42,713 bases of DNA from Chitinophagales bacterium. GTDB lineage: Bacteria > Bacteroidota > Bacteroidia > Chitinophagales > Saprospiraceae. The translations under genes were made by a program, and so were the position numbers. Each line of letters begins with the position of its first letter. Position 1 is the stretch's first letter. Below the pieces are notes generated by a model. The model searched no databases and was not told where the DNA came from. It saw nothing but the letters and a program-made list of their open reading frames with translations. The stretch spans positions 1 through 42,713 of the forward strand of contig JAFLBP010000044.1 in the NCBI GenBank assembly GCA_017303875.1, in the 5' to 3' direction. Positions 34,701-42,713 of the stretch are shown piece after piece.

Positions 34701-37700
34701 AGCGCTGCCGTTGTTGTTCATCGTCGGGCTGAGGCTCAGCTGACAATCAATGGTTTTGGATGCCGGACAAATGATGGTCGGGATAACATTATCCTGCACC
34801 ACTACATAAGTCTCACAAACTGCTTCATTACCAGCTTCATCACGTACGTACAGGCGCACCGGATGTTGCGTGGCGCCAGCGTCGGCGCAATCAAAGGTAA
34901 TGCTGCCAGCAATCGGACCAAGCGGCTGCAAGCGTTGAACGAACAGATCGAGGCTGTCGGTCGGAGAGCAATTGTCAAAACTGTTGGCATTTACCTGACT
35001 TGGGGTAATAATGGCCGTGCCGGAGCCCTGAAGGGCTACACTGATACCATTAATACAAGCTGCAATGGGTTTGGTGCCGTCTTTAATTTCAATGACAAGG
35101 GTATCAAACGACTGGTTGCCGGTGGTATCTTTTGCAAGGAAAATAAACGTGTGTACACCAAGATCCAACAGTTCGGTGGTATCGGTGAGGCTGAAACCAC
35201 TGGTAGTGGTACGAACCCGCAAATCGGCGCCGGTCGCACAATCGCTGACGTACTGTGCCACGTTGAAATTCACCTGACGTTTGCAGTTTGTATTGGCCGG
35301 AAGGGTTGAATAAACCAGCGTATCGGGCATATTGGCTGCAAATACAGGCGCCTGGGTATCTTTAATCGTAATTACACGAACACCGGAAGCAGAATTTCCG
35401 GAGTCATCAGTAGCGATCCAGGTGCGTGTAATGGTGTAATTGTATTTGCCTACGCCGGCAGTATCCTGAGTAGAAACCTGTGTATACAATACCGGAACAT
35501 TGGTATCGCAAACATCCGTCACGGTAACAGGTGTCGGGTTGGGAATCATTGCGCAGGCTTCCAGCGTAATGTTAGCCGGGATGGCAGAAAGTACCGGAGG
35601 CAGTACATCGCGCACCGTCACTTTGGTAGTACACTGTGCCATCTGGTTTTTCGCATCGCTTACTTTCAGAATGATGTTGTTTACACCAATATTGGCGCAA
35701 GTGAAAGTATCGCGGTTCAGCGAAAGTGTAATCGGGCCGCACATTTGCGGGTCGTAGCTCAGGCTGTCAATCATCGAAGTGTTGATGCTGGCTTTACCCA
35801 GGGCATCCAGATCAATGGTCAGCGCTGCTTCACACTGTGCAACCGGCGGGAAAATATCTTCCAGCACCGTAATATTTTGCGGTTGGCTGCTGATATTGCC
35901 GTTACCGTCGTTGTACAACCAGGTGATGACATAGCTGCCAGGCATCAGGTTGTAGCGCGGCGGTGTGCCCGGGATGAACATACCTACCGGTGTAGACGGG
36001 GTTGCGTAAATGGTATCGGCTGCCGGATTACATGGATCAAATGCAATTGGGGCATCAATGATAAATGTACCGCAGGAGTCAATGATGTCAGGCAGGGTTG
36101 CTACTGCCGGAATAGGCGCTGCGCCATCTTCCAGCACTACGTTAAAGGAGCAAGTAGCAGTATTATAACCATCTGAACCTGAAATAGTTACAGTAAATGT
36201 ATTGCCAGATGCCGGCGGATTGGGGGCAAAAATAGTACCCAATGTTGTGCCTGCTGCAAATGCTTGCGTGAGTTGTACATTGCCCGAACAGTTGTCGGAA
36301 ACCAGTACTAAGTTGCGATAGTTGGGCACCTGTGCAGTCGGGCATGTAGCCAGCAGGGTTTGATTTGGCGGGCAAATCAGTTGCGGCGCCTGCACATCGC
36401 GTACTTCCACAACAAAATCGCAAATGGAAGAATTGCCGGAGGAGTCAACAGCAGTATAGGTTACCGTTGTAATACCCACAGGGAACTGACCGGTTACAAA
36501 AATGCCAAAAGCATTATTGGAATTGTAGTTGAAGGGTGGCAAGCCGGAAGTAACAGCGGGAACGCTGATAGATTCTGTTACCGATTTCAATTTACAATCA
36601 TCTACATCATCAAACAGGGTGTTCGGACGGCGCCAAGCGTACAGGTTAGAACAAGCGCCCGGTGTATTGTTCAATACCACCTTCGGCTGGTTGCAAATCG
36701 CATCATACCCGTTGTTGGCGGTGAAATAAGGGGCTTGTGTATCTTTTACCAAAACCGTTACAGTATCAAAAGCCACATTGCCACAAGCATCTACTGCGCG
36801 CCAGATCACTTTGGTCGTGCCGATCGGGAAAAAGGCCGCAGGAATAGCCGAACCGTTGGTAAAGGTCGTTACATCCAAGTATCCGAATGAAGGATTCGGA
36901 TAGTCAATCTTATATTGAATGGATGTAAAATCAATGAAATCTGTGCAATTATCGCTAATGCTGTCTTCCGTAATCTGAAGCAGCAAAGGCGCGTCGCAGA
37001 AAACTTCGCTGTCTGTTTCCAGCACAATCTGCGCATCGGTGTTAAATACCGGCGCCGCATCATCTACCACAGCAATGGTTTGTGTAGCGGTGCGGGTATT
37101 ACCGGAGGCATCGCTCACCTGCCAGGTACGGGTGATGGTGTATTCATTGGCACAAATACCGTTTGCCGTTACATCCGTAAAGGTCGGAACGATATTGGCC
37201 GTGCAGGCATCGCTGATGCCGGTCGGATTACCGGTAGTTGCAGGGCTGGACGGGCTGTCGCAATTGATCGTCACGTTGGCCGGAGCGGTGATGGTCGGTG
37301 CGGTAACATCGCGAATCAGGGTCACTTGCGAGCAGGTGCCGCTATTGCCGGAAGCATCGGTGGCGCGCAGGGTAATTGTGCGATTGCCGATGTGCGAACA
37401 GTTGAAGGTAAATGATGGCGCAAATGCGCTGCCATCTACTGAAATAGCGTACGTCAGTCCGGCGGGGCAGTTATCTGTGCTGCCGGCATTAATTGTCGTT
37501 GCGTTCAGGGTTACAGTACCTGCTGCATTCAGGCTGAGCGAGGGCAATGCCGCACAAGTTGCCGTAGGCGCAATATTGTCCTGAACCGTCACAACCGACA
37601 CGCAGGAACCGGTGTTGCCGCTGCCGTCAATGAGCGTCAGGGTAACATTATTAGCTCCAACATTGGAACAGTTGAAGGCATAGGCAGTTGTTACATAGTC

Positions 37701-40337
37701 GTAGAAGCAATTATCGGTGCTGTTGTTGTCAATTGCTGTTGCCGGAACAGATACGTTACCTGCATTATTTAACTGCACCGTAATATCTTTACACTGTGCG
37801 TTTGGAGCCTGGGTATCTACCACATTTACAATGAAGGTATGTGTTGCAATATTACCCGAAACATCTGTTGCCGTGTAAGTAACAGTGGTTGCGCCAAAGA
37901 AGAAGAAAGTACCCGGGGCATGCGTGGTTGTTACAGTAACGGCGCCTGTGCAGTTATCCGACCAAACCGGGGCAATCCAGCTAACCGAAGCAAGGCAACC
38001 GCCTGTATTCGCATTTTTGGTAATCGTGCTGCCTGCTACCGGAGCCTGAAGCAGGGGGTTCGGGCCGGCATTTGTTACCACCGGAGCCACCTGATCTACA
38101 ACCGTTACATTAAAGCTGCAAACGGTCTGGTTATTTTCGCCATCGCGGAAAGTATACGTAACCGTTGTTACGCCGCGATTAAAGTTATTGCTTACCGGAT
38201 AAGCCGTCGTAGCCGCTGTTGTAGCGCCACCGAGGGTATAGGTAATGGAAGTTACGCCACAGTTATCTTTATACTGGCCAGGCGCCGTCAGCGAATTGGC
38301 TACCGGGATAGGCGTCAGGACCAGGCCTGGAATCGAGCTTGCCGGAGCAAGGCAGTTGGCGCCTACACTCACGGTTGAAGCGATGGGGCATTGTACCTGC
38401 GGAGCAAGGTTATCAACCACATCTACCTTCATATTAGCCGAGCAGGTAGCTGTATTGCCGGCGGCATCGGTTACCGTAAGGGTAACTGTTTGTAAAGCAG
38501 CTACATGCGAGCAATCAAAGCTCGCCGGTGCAACAGACAATGTAATAGAGCCACAGTTATCGGTCGAGCCGTTGTTAATCATGGCGGGTGTCAGGGTTGC
38601 CGTACCATTGGCCGCAAGCGGCAAGGTTACAATTGCATTGGTACATTTGGCCACCGGCAATTCATTTTCCAATACTGTCACCGTAATGTAACGGGTCACG
38701 CTGTTGTTAACGGCGTCTTTCCAGGTGTAAGGAATATAGGTAGTGCCAACCGGAAATTGCACCGTAGCCATTCCGGCTGCAACTGCGGGGTTAAATGCAG
38801 GTGCACCAGCCAGCAGGCCTGGCAGGAACAGGGTATCGCCCACCGCACGTACCTGAAAAGGAGTGCCTTCCGTAAGCATAAGCGCTCCAAGGGCCGAACA
38901 GTTATCGCTTACAGCGGGCGTCGGGCCGACGAGGTCGGGGCGGGTGAAGGTTACGACCTGTGAGCATTCTCCCAGCGAAACATTGAGCGGGCCATAAACC
39001 GGCGCCCAAGCTGCCACAACCGGAGCCGTAACATCAATCACCTTGATCGACATGGAGCAGGTGCTGGTATTGCCTTCGCCATCTTCGGCAGTCCATTCCA
39101 CGACAGTTGTGCCTAAAGGAAATGCTTCGCCGACAATTGTGGTAACGCCGGACAAAGCGCCCGGATTGGAAACGGTCAGGCTGGAAAGCAGGCAGTTGTC
39201 GGAAGCTGTTGCATCGGCATTATCCCCTGCAACAACCACATACTGACACATAGCGTCGGCATTACGGATAATATTAGACGGGCAGGTAATCGCCGGATCT
39301 TCATTATCATTTACCGTAACCATAAAGCTACAGTTGCTGGAGTTGCCTTCAGCATCCGTGTAAGTATAGGTTACATTAGTTACACCTTTGGGGAAAACAG
39401 CGGTACCAGCACTGCCACTTCCGGAAGCCGGAGTAGCGCCGGGGGCCGTCCAGGTAATAGCCGGGTTGGCATCACAGTTGTCGCCACCAGCTGAAGCAAT
39501 CGGCAGGCTGGAGGCCGTGCACAAACCGGCATCGGTATCCACAACCTGATCGGCCGGACAAGTAATCACCGGCGTTTCGTCATCCACAACCGTCAGGAAA
39601 AACAATGCGGAGCCGATATTCCCGCTCGCATCTTCCACAAAGTACGTAATTTCATACGAACCGGCTTCAAAGGTTTCCACACCGGCATCATCGCCGACAC
39701 CGGAAATTTCGATACCCGGAGTAGCGGTATTGTCGATGCTATACGTTACAAACAAACTGGCAGCGCAGTTGTCGGTATACTCGCCGGGATTGATGCCCAT
39801 CAGTGTTTTAGGCACCAGGACAATATTTATACCCGGAATAACACTCACGGTGCAATCCCCGGCGCCATCGTCAGAAGTATTGACGGTGAGATCATTAGGC
39901 GCTACAACATCCGGGATGGTAGCGTCTGTTACGGAAATTTCAATCTCCACGGGCAAGCTTTCCGTGGCCGGATCGAATGGTAAGGTACCATCATTAATGG
40001 TTACCCAATACGAGGTAGTACCAAGATCGCTACAATCCAGATTGAGCGGTGTATTACCTACAAAATTCAGCAAGTCCGCATCGCTGTAGATACGAACTTT
40101 TCGGTTTTGATTGAGCGGACCGCACAAGCCGCTATTGATGCGCGATTCGACAATCTGACGCGTCAATTGGGCGGCGCCTGAAACCGGGCTGAGGGTGAAA
40201 GAAAATTGAACCGGCGTTCCGGGAGGCGATACGACGATATCGCAAGCCTGTGCCATAGCCTTATGCCCAAAGGCAGCCAGCACCAACAGGAGCATAGCTG
40301 TACGGGCAAACCAACGCAATGTTGAGTTGCAGTTCAT
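31791..40337 (-). CDS. Giant T9SS surface protein (about 2848 residues): HYR repeats, SprB-like, cohesin-like and dockerin-like modules
   Basis: From the ATG at 40337 a normal signal peptide follows (ARTAMLLLVLAAFGHKAMAQ). About 22 HYR-type modules then fill most of the protein, each ending in a variant of V-x-D and carrying DNC and a T-x-T-D-x-G-N motif. Near the C-terminus come a SprB-like repeat (GGSGNYSYAWSSGATT), a cohesin-like domain, a dockerin-like pair of calcium loops (DVTGDRKITLADYLIIQ and GDVNGNVNVD), another cohesin-like domain, and a type A T9SS sorting tail (ALYQNQPNPFNEGSVIGFRL). An upstream ATG would add 44 residues before the signal peptide and is rejected. It is probably secreted and attached to the surface as an adhesin or scaffold. 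Confidence 0.92.
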   Translation of the reverse strand: MNCNSTLRWFARTAMLLLVLAAFGHKAMAQACDIVVSPPGTPVQFSFTLSPVSGAAQLTRQIVESRINSGLCGPLNQNRKVRIYSDADLLNFVGNTPLNLDCSDLGTTSYWVTINDGTLPFDPATESLPVEIEISVTDATIPDVVAPNDLTVNTSDDGAGDCTVSVIPGINIVLVPKTLMGINPGEYTDNCAASLFVTYSIDNTATPGIEISGVGDDAGVETFEAGSYEITYFVEDASGNIGSALFFLTVVDDETPVITCPADQVVDTDAGLCTASSLPIASAGGDNCDANPAITWTAPGATPASGSGSAGTAVFPKGVTNVTYTYTDAEGNSSNCSFMVTVNDNEDPAITCPSNIIRNADAMCQYVVVAGDNADATASDNCLLSSLTVSNPGALSGVTTIVGEAFPLGTTVVEWTAEDGEGNTSTCSMSIKVIDVTAPVVAAWAPVYGPLNVSLGECSQVVTFTRPDLVGPTPAVSDNCSALGALMLTEGTPFQVRAVGDTLFLPGLLAGAPAFNPAVAAGMATVQFPVGTTYIPYTWKDAVNNSVTRYITVTVLENELPVAKCTNAIVTLPLAANGTATLTPAMINNGSTDNCGSITLSVAPASFDCSHVAALQTVTLTVTDAAGNTATCSANMKVDVVDNLAPQVQCPIASTVSVGANCLAPASSIPGLVLTPIPVANSLTAPGQYKDNCGVTSITYTLGGATTAATTAYPVSNNFNRGVTTVTYTFRDGENNQTVCSFNVTVVDQVAPVVTNAGPNPLLQAPVAGSTITKNANTGGCLASVSWIAPVWSDNCTGAVTVTTTHAPGTFFFFGATTVTYTATDVSGNIATHTFIVNVVDTQAPNAQCKDITVQLNNAGNVSVPATAIDNNSTDNCFYDYVTTAYAFNCSNVGANNVTLTLIDGSGNTGSCVSVVTVQDNIAPTATCAALPSLSLNAAGTVTLNATTINAGSTDNCPAGLTYAISVDGSAFAPSFTFNCSHIGNRTITLRATDASGNSGTCSQVTLIRDVTAPTITAPANVTINCDSPSSPATTGNPTGISDACTANIVPTFTDVTANGICANEYTITRTWQVSDASGNTRTATQTIAVVDDAAPVFNTDAQIVLETDSEVFCDAPLLLQITEDSISDNCTDFIDFTSIQYKIDYPNPSFGYLDVTTFTNGSAIPAAFFPIGTTKVIWRAVDACGNVAFDTVTVLVKDTQAPYFTANNGYDAICNQPKVVLNNTPGACSNLYAWRRPNTLFDDVDDCKLKSVTESISVPAVTSGLPPFNYNSNNAFGIFVTGQFPVGITTVTYTAVDSSGNSSICDFVVEVRDVQAPQLICPPNQTLLATCPTAQVPNYRNLVLVSDNCSGNVQLTQAFAAGTTLGTIFAPNPPASGNTFTVTISGSDGYNTATCSFNVVLEDGAAPIPAVATLPDIIDSCGTFIIDAPIAFDPCNPAADTIYATPSTPVGMFIPGTPPRYNLMPGSYVITWLYNDGNGNISSQPQNITVLEDIFPPVAQCEAALTIDLDALGKASINTSMIDSLSYDPQMCGPITLSLNRDTFTCANIGVNNIILKVSDAKNQMAQCTTKVTVRDVLPPVLSAIPANITLEACAMIPNPTPVTVTDVCDTNVPVLYTQVSTQDTAGVGKYNYTITRTWIATDDSGNSASGVRVITIKDTQAPVFAANMPDTLVYSTLPANTNCKRQVNFNVAQYVSDCATGADLRVRTTTSGFSLTDTTELLDLGVHTFIFLAKDTTGNQSFDTLVIEIKDGTKPIAACINGISVALQGSGTAIITPSQVNANSFDNCSPTDSLDLFVQRLQPLGPIAGSITFDCADAGATQHPVRLYVRDEAGNEAVCETYVVVQDNVIPTIICPASKTIDCQLSLSPTMNNNGSATFTDNCPGGTVTYVDSVFVGSGAVCEVVERNWKVSDAAGNIATCVQTFNIEDTKPPIFSSLPPDMTIDCDDALVTPPVLTATDNCTPANEIVIVYAELRTDTALGACGQYSYTVQRTWTATDNCNNTNTHTQKIVVTDQHAPEFLGIVEPFVYQSADFPAVTNCAVPVNLDMGQFLFDCTPTNQLVVTHNQTLYAPDSLIIDGIFPVGEYEFIINATDLCGNTASDTITVIVEDNSIPTAICNGSVVVSLGSNATATISAQDIDLGSFDNCGIDTMVVSPSSFDCSDIGLNTVELTVTDVNGNTNSCTVDVEVGLGNNAGISVSTINGQESYLGAGDGSVSVTATGGSGNYSYAWSSGATTATATNLMPGIYTVTVTDVASNCQAIGTATVTAGLKLTLNVGNGSGIQGQMIEVPVTAERFNKIHAFSLNTQVLNPAVGVVTDITNPNALLTATGTFTVSPSGTGLTWLKNPLAQPLSLPSGTVLFTIKVTLGNAPNGSTSPLQIVGGLPPIEFLQDSAGTPVTRPVDIQNGTVTIANNDLKLAGDIMTWRTPVKPVKNVNVTLGGTVAATQVTGAPGTYEFSVPPASNTVVSCTKTTAGANGMSSADLLLIQYQIFGTPLFPSPYQWVAADVTGDRKITLADYLIIQRVVLGTDQHLLNSPDWKFVPKSYTFPLNSAAPNPAPNGPFGPLSVPFPQTIERNNVLQSFLDDDFVAVRMGDVNGNVNVDSLTSSPVEDRSNNTFVFRLEEQSFDAGDEVVVPFRAGDFRQRQAYQTTISFDPEVFKLEDIQAGALPGLTAENFGTAYLSEGHLSTVWTSHIPVSLPDNEVLFTLKFRAQESGSALSPFLAPTSAVTNAEAMDRDGSTMPVDFEFINRLGVNNNEGFALYQNQPNPFNEGSVIGFRLPEDSRATLRVFNVSGQLVRTVTGQFNQGYNSITLRRADLSGAGVYYYELETARFSDRKKMILID

Positions 40338-40533
40338 GGTTAATGTGTTAAGTGAAGGGAAAATTAGTGGAAAAGGAGGGACCGTGAAGACTGGTAGGGA
40401 GTGCTTCATCAATACGATCGGTTTGGAATGATAAGATGTTGTTGCTTGTTTCAATGTGTAAAAAGACATTGATACAATACAGGAAACGCGAAACCAACCG
40501 TAGGGCGGCGGATTAAAGGAATAAAAGAAAGCG

Positions 40534-40561
40534 CAAAGCTACAAACAAGTTTGCAAGCAAA
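40534..40561 (-). promoter_or_regulatory. Candidate promoter of the giant HYR gene
   Basis: TAGCTTTG (40534-40541, minus strand) matches TAnnTTTG, with TTTG at 40558-40561 and 16-bp spacing. The leader to the chosen ATG would be about 190 nt. The rest of the 40338-40820 gap is AT-rich and holds no gene that I can see. Confidence 0.45.
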
Positions 40562-40806
40562 TAGCACTTTTGCGCAAGAGCATTGTTAAACACTCATAAC
40601 TTACTGAAAAACAATGAATTATTTTTTAGCAAGTTTTAAGCATTCCAACTTATGCCGTTTTCCGGACATTTAATTGCAACGCAACATACAACTTTCAAGA
40701 ATCATACCACAAAAGCGTTAAATGTTAAGTTTATATGCAAAATTTATTTTTAGATACTGTAAGTTGTTGATTTTCAATACTATTTTTTTTGATAAAAATT
40801 CCCCCT

Positions 40807-40814
40807 TACCTTTG
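40807..40814 (+). promoter_or_regulatory. -7 promoter element of corA
   Basis: TACCTTTG matches TAnnTTTG exactly and lies 6 bp before the ATG at 40821, so the message is nearly leaderless. This excludes the upstream ATG at 40722 as the main start. A TTTG lies 15 bp further upstream. Confidence 0.55.
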
Positions 40815-40820
40815 TCGATC

Positions 40821-41885
40821 ATGGCAGCAAAAAAACATCATCGGCATAAAATTCGCAAAAAAGGGTTGCCTCCTGGCACCCTGATCTACACCGGGCACCG
40901 GAAGGACGCCCCTTCAGATGTCTTTACGGTGCATTATTCAAGCGATTACGCTACCGAACAAGCCTCCTACCCTGCCCTCCCCCTGCCTCCCGGCGAACGG
41001 GTTCTCTGGGTGGACATCCGAAACCTTACTGACAGTGCTTTTATTGAGAAGGCCGGACAGGAATTTAATTTACACCCACTCGCACTCGAAGATGTGCTGG
41101 ACACCAGCCAGCGCGCCAAACTCGAAGAGTACGACAATGGGCTGTTCTTTATCCTCCATGCCTTTAAATACCAAAAAGAAACCCTGGAGCTTATCACCGA
41201 ACAGGTCAGTATTTTTATCGGCGGCGATTTTGTACTGTCGTTTCAGGAAGACCCCGATGATACCTTTGCCGTCATACGAAAGCGTATCCTCGACAGTATG
41301 GGGCGCATCCGCAAAAAAGGCGCCGACTACCTCGCCTACGCCCTGGCCGATATTATCGTGGATGGCTATTACCTCGTGCTCGACGACGTAGAAGGGCATC
41401 TCTTCGACCTGGAAGAACAAATCCATCACGAAGGCGCTTCCCAAAATTGCAAAGAAAGAATATTCCACCTCAAGCGCCTGCACAATATCATGCGCACCAA
41501 AGTGGTTCCCCTCCGCGATGCCCTGAGCCGACTCTACCGCTCCGGCAATCCGCTCCTCGATGAAACCAACACCGTTTACCTCCGCGATGTACTGGATCAT
41601 GTCAGTCAGATCCTGGACATGCTCGACAGTCAGCGGGAAATGCTCTCCGGTCTCGAATCCCTTTTTCATGCCGAATCCGCCAACCGCCTCAACCATGTGA
41701 TGCGGCTACTGACGGTCATCAGTACGATTTTTATTCCGCTTTCTTTTGTCGCCAGCGTGTACGGGATGAATTTTGACAATATGCCCGAGCTGCGCACGCC
41801 TTACGGCTACTATGTGGTGCTGGGCGTTATGGGCACCTTAATGGTGGGCATGCTGGCTGTTTTCCGCTGGAAACGGTGGATATAG
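40821..41885 (+). CDS. corA: CorA magnesium/cobalt transporter
   Basis: This 354-residue protein has a long cytosolic domain with LHPLALEDVLDTSQRAKLEEY (about 83-103), a helical stalk, and two C-terminal membrane helices around the selectivity motif YGMN (GMN at about 315-317), ending in basic residues. It forms a pentameric channel for Mg2+ uptake. The start at 40821 is chosen because a promoter element sits immediately before it. It has its own promoter and is convergent with the last gene of the window. Nothing in the sequence links it to the CRISPR locus. Confidence 0.95.
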   Translation: MAAKKHHRHKIRKKGLPPGTLIYTGHRKDAPSDVFTVHYSSDYATEQASYPALPLPPGERVLWVDIRNLTDSAFIEKAGQEFNLHPLALEDVLDTSQRAKLEEYDNGLFFILHAFKYQKETLELITEQVSIFIGGDFVLSFQEDPDDTFAVIRKRILDSMGRIRKKGADYLAYALADIIVDGYYLVLDDVEGHLFDLEEQIHHEGASQNCKERIFHLKRLHNIMRTKVVPLRDALSRLYRSGNPLLDETNTVYLRDVLDHVSQILDMLDSQREMLSGLESLFHAESANRLNHVMRLLTVISTIFIPLSFVASVYGMNFDNMPELRTPYGYYVVLGVMGTLMVGMLAVFRWKRWI

Positions 41886-41886
41886 T

Positions 41887-42118
41887 ACTGCGAAGCTCCG
41901 CTTCGCAGCCGTACATCGAAGCTTTGCTTCGATGCACCGCTCTTATACGTAACTAAAAAGCACGAAGCCCGGCCTCGCACACCGCCTGGGCGAAGCCGGG
42001 CTTCGCTTGGGCGGAGTGCGAAGCCGAGCTTCGCTGTATGTGCTTGCGAAGCCGAGCTTCGCTGTATGTGCTTGCGAAGCCGAGCTTCGCTGTACGGTTG
42101 CGAAGCGGAGCTTCGCAA
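41887..42118. repeat. Cluster of short palindromes between convergent genes
   Basis: At least six hairpins occur in 230 bp, such as TGCGAAGC-tcc-GCTTCGCA (41889-41907) and CATCGAAGC-ttt-GCTTCGATG (41914-41934). Further on there are several copies of GCGAAGCCGAGCTTCGC joined by TGTATGTGCTT-type linkers in tandem units of about 28 bp. The cluster fills the space between corA and the convergent sorting-tail gene and may end transcription from both sides. Confidence 0.85.
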
Positions 42119-42122
42119 TACA

Positions 42123-42713
42123 TTACTTGGTCTGTATCATCTTGCGTGTTGCACTATCCGTCCGGGTTTCCAGCTGGTAGTACATCATACCTGTCGTATT
42201 CAGCAATGCACGGTCAATGGCGATCTGGTTGTAACCTTTCGCGAAGTCGCCCTTCTGCTGCCACAACATACGGCCTGTTTCGTCGAAGATCGTCAGTGTG
42301 GCCGTTGCAGCTTCCGGCAGGTGGAAGCCAATCGACGTTTTGCTCACAAACGGATTCGGCACGTTTTGGTACAGTTCGAAGCCTACACCGGAGATCGTCG
42401 AACCATTCGTACCGTTGAAGCGGAACGCTACATCCAGGCGATCGCTGCCAGCATTGTAAGCCTCCGCTTTCGTGATCCGGCTCGATACGCCCAGCATGCG
42501 GCTCAACTCTCCGGCCTGTGTGGCGCGGAAGCGCACCGTAAACTCATTGCCTTCACCGTTAACCGATGCAGTCATGGCTTTGTCGACTGCAAACACAGCG
42601 TAGTTCTCAGCTTTCAGACCCGTTACGTCCAAGATTTCCAGACCAGCGAAATTCATCGTAAACTGGTAGCCTTGTACTTGCTCAGCAGCCTTGAATGTTA
42701 CGTCGAACGTCTC
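42123..42713 (-). CDS. C-terminal end of a T9SS cargo protein (cut by window edge)
   Basis: The frame is open to the window end, giving 196 visible residues. The first about 90 look like the end of a cohesin-like domain (TFDVTFKAAEQVQGYQFTMN, then FTVRFRATQAGELSRML). After that comes a type A T9SS sorting tail: FELYQNVPNPFVSKTSIGFHL, TLTIFDETGRMLW, YNQIAIDRALL and the final TRKMIQTK. It closely resembles the end of the giant HYR protein, so it is probably a related surface protein with most of its length outside the window. Confidence 0.88.
   Translation of the reverse strand, partial: ETFDVTFKAAEQVQGYQFTMNFAGLEILDVTGLKAENYAVFAVDKAMTASVNGEGNEFTVRFRATQAGELSRMLGVSSRITKAEAYNAGSDRLDVAFRFNGTNGSTISGVGFELYQNVPNPFVSKTSIGFHLPEAATATLTIFDETGRMLWQQKGDFAKGYNQIAIDRALLNTTGMMYYQLETRTDSATRKMIQTK

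Noticed and set aside
40821..41885. CorA as an effector of the type III system
   Set aside because: CorA-like effectors exist in other type III systems, but this gene lies about 24 kb from cas1, has its own promoter and standard CorA architecture, and no NrN or SAM-lyase gene beside it.

Overview
The window looks like a Bacteroidota chromosome fragment, most probably from the Saprospiria. It carries type IX secretion (T9SS) sorting tails, a PorP/SprF-OmpA pair, very long HYR-repeat adhesins, a Reg_prop hybrid two-component regulator, HemJ, and -7 promoter elements of the Bacteroidota form TAnnTTTG. No species can be named from this sequence alone.

Left part (1-16.8 kb): a complete type III-A CRISPR-Cas locus in which every gene reads on the minus strand. 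In transcription order it holds cas1, an exported DUF3761-like protein, cas2, a 54-repeat array (array 2), a block of 96-bp hairpin repeats, two tandem cas6 paralogues, cas10, csm2, csm3, csm4, a zinc-ribbon/DUF4145 gene, csm5, a two-helix membrane protein, a terminator hairpin, and a second array of 22 repeats (array 1) with a different repeat. The end of an IS3-like element lies against the far side of array 1. Cas1-Cas2 should add spacers, most likely to array 2. The two Cas6 proteins should cut the two kinds of crRNA, and Cas10-Csm2-5 should form the RNA-guided complex. Cas10 keeps its GGDD nucleotide-cyclase motif but has lost HD nuclease residues. No Csm6, Csx1 or other recognisable CARF protein is present. 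The DUF4145 protein and the two-helix membrane protein embedded in the operon are therefore the best candidates for effectors of a cyclic-nucleotide signal. A single array-2-type repeat lies in sense orientation in the predicted 5' leader of cas1.

Middle part (17-23.4 kb): an orphan MNT-type nucleotidyltransferase, a very large hybrid two-component regulator broken by an apparent one-base deletion, HemJ, a 58-residue membrane protein, a repeat-rich intergenic region and a dicluster ferredoxin.

Right part (23.4-42.7 kb): a cell-surface cluster. A likely three-gene operon encodes a 1587-residue HYR/cohesin-like protein with a CHU_C tail, a PorP/SprF protein and an OmpA-family protein. A second giant protein (about 2850 residues) has about 22 HYR modules, a SprB-like repeat, cohesin-like and dockerin-like modules and a type A sorting tail. 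CorA follows on the plus strand, then a cluster of short palindromes, then the C-terminal end of another T9SS cargo protein cut by the window edge.
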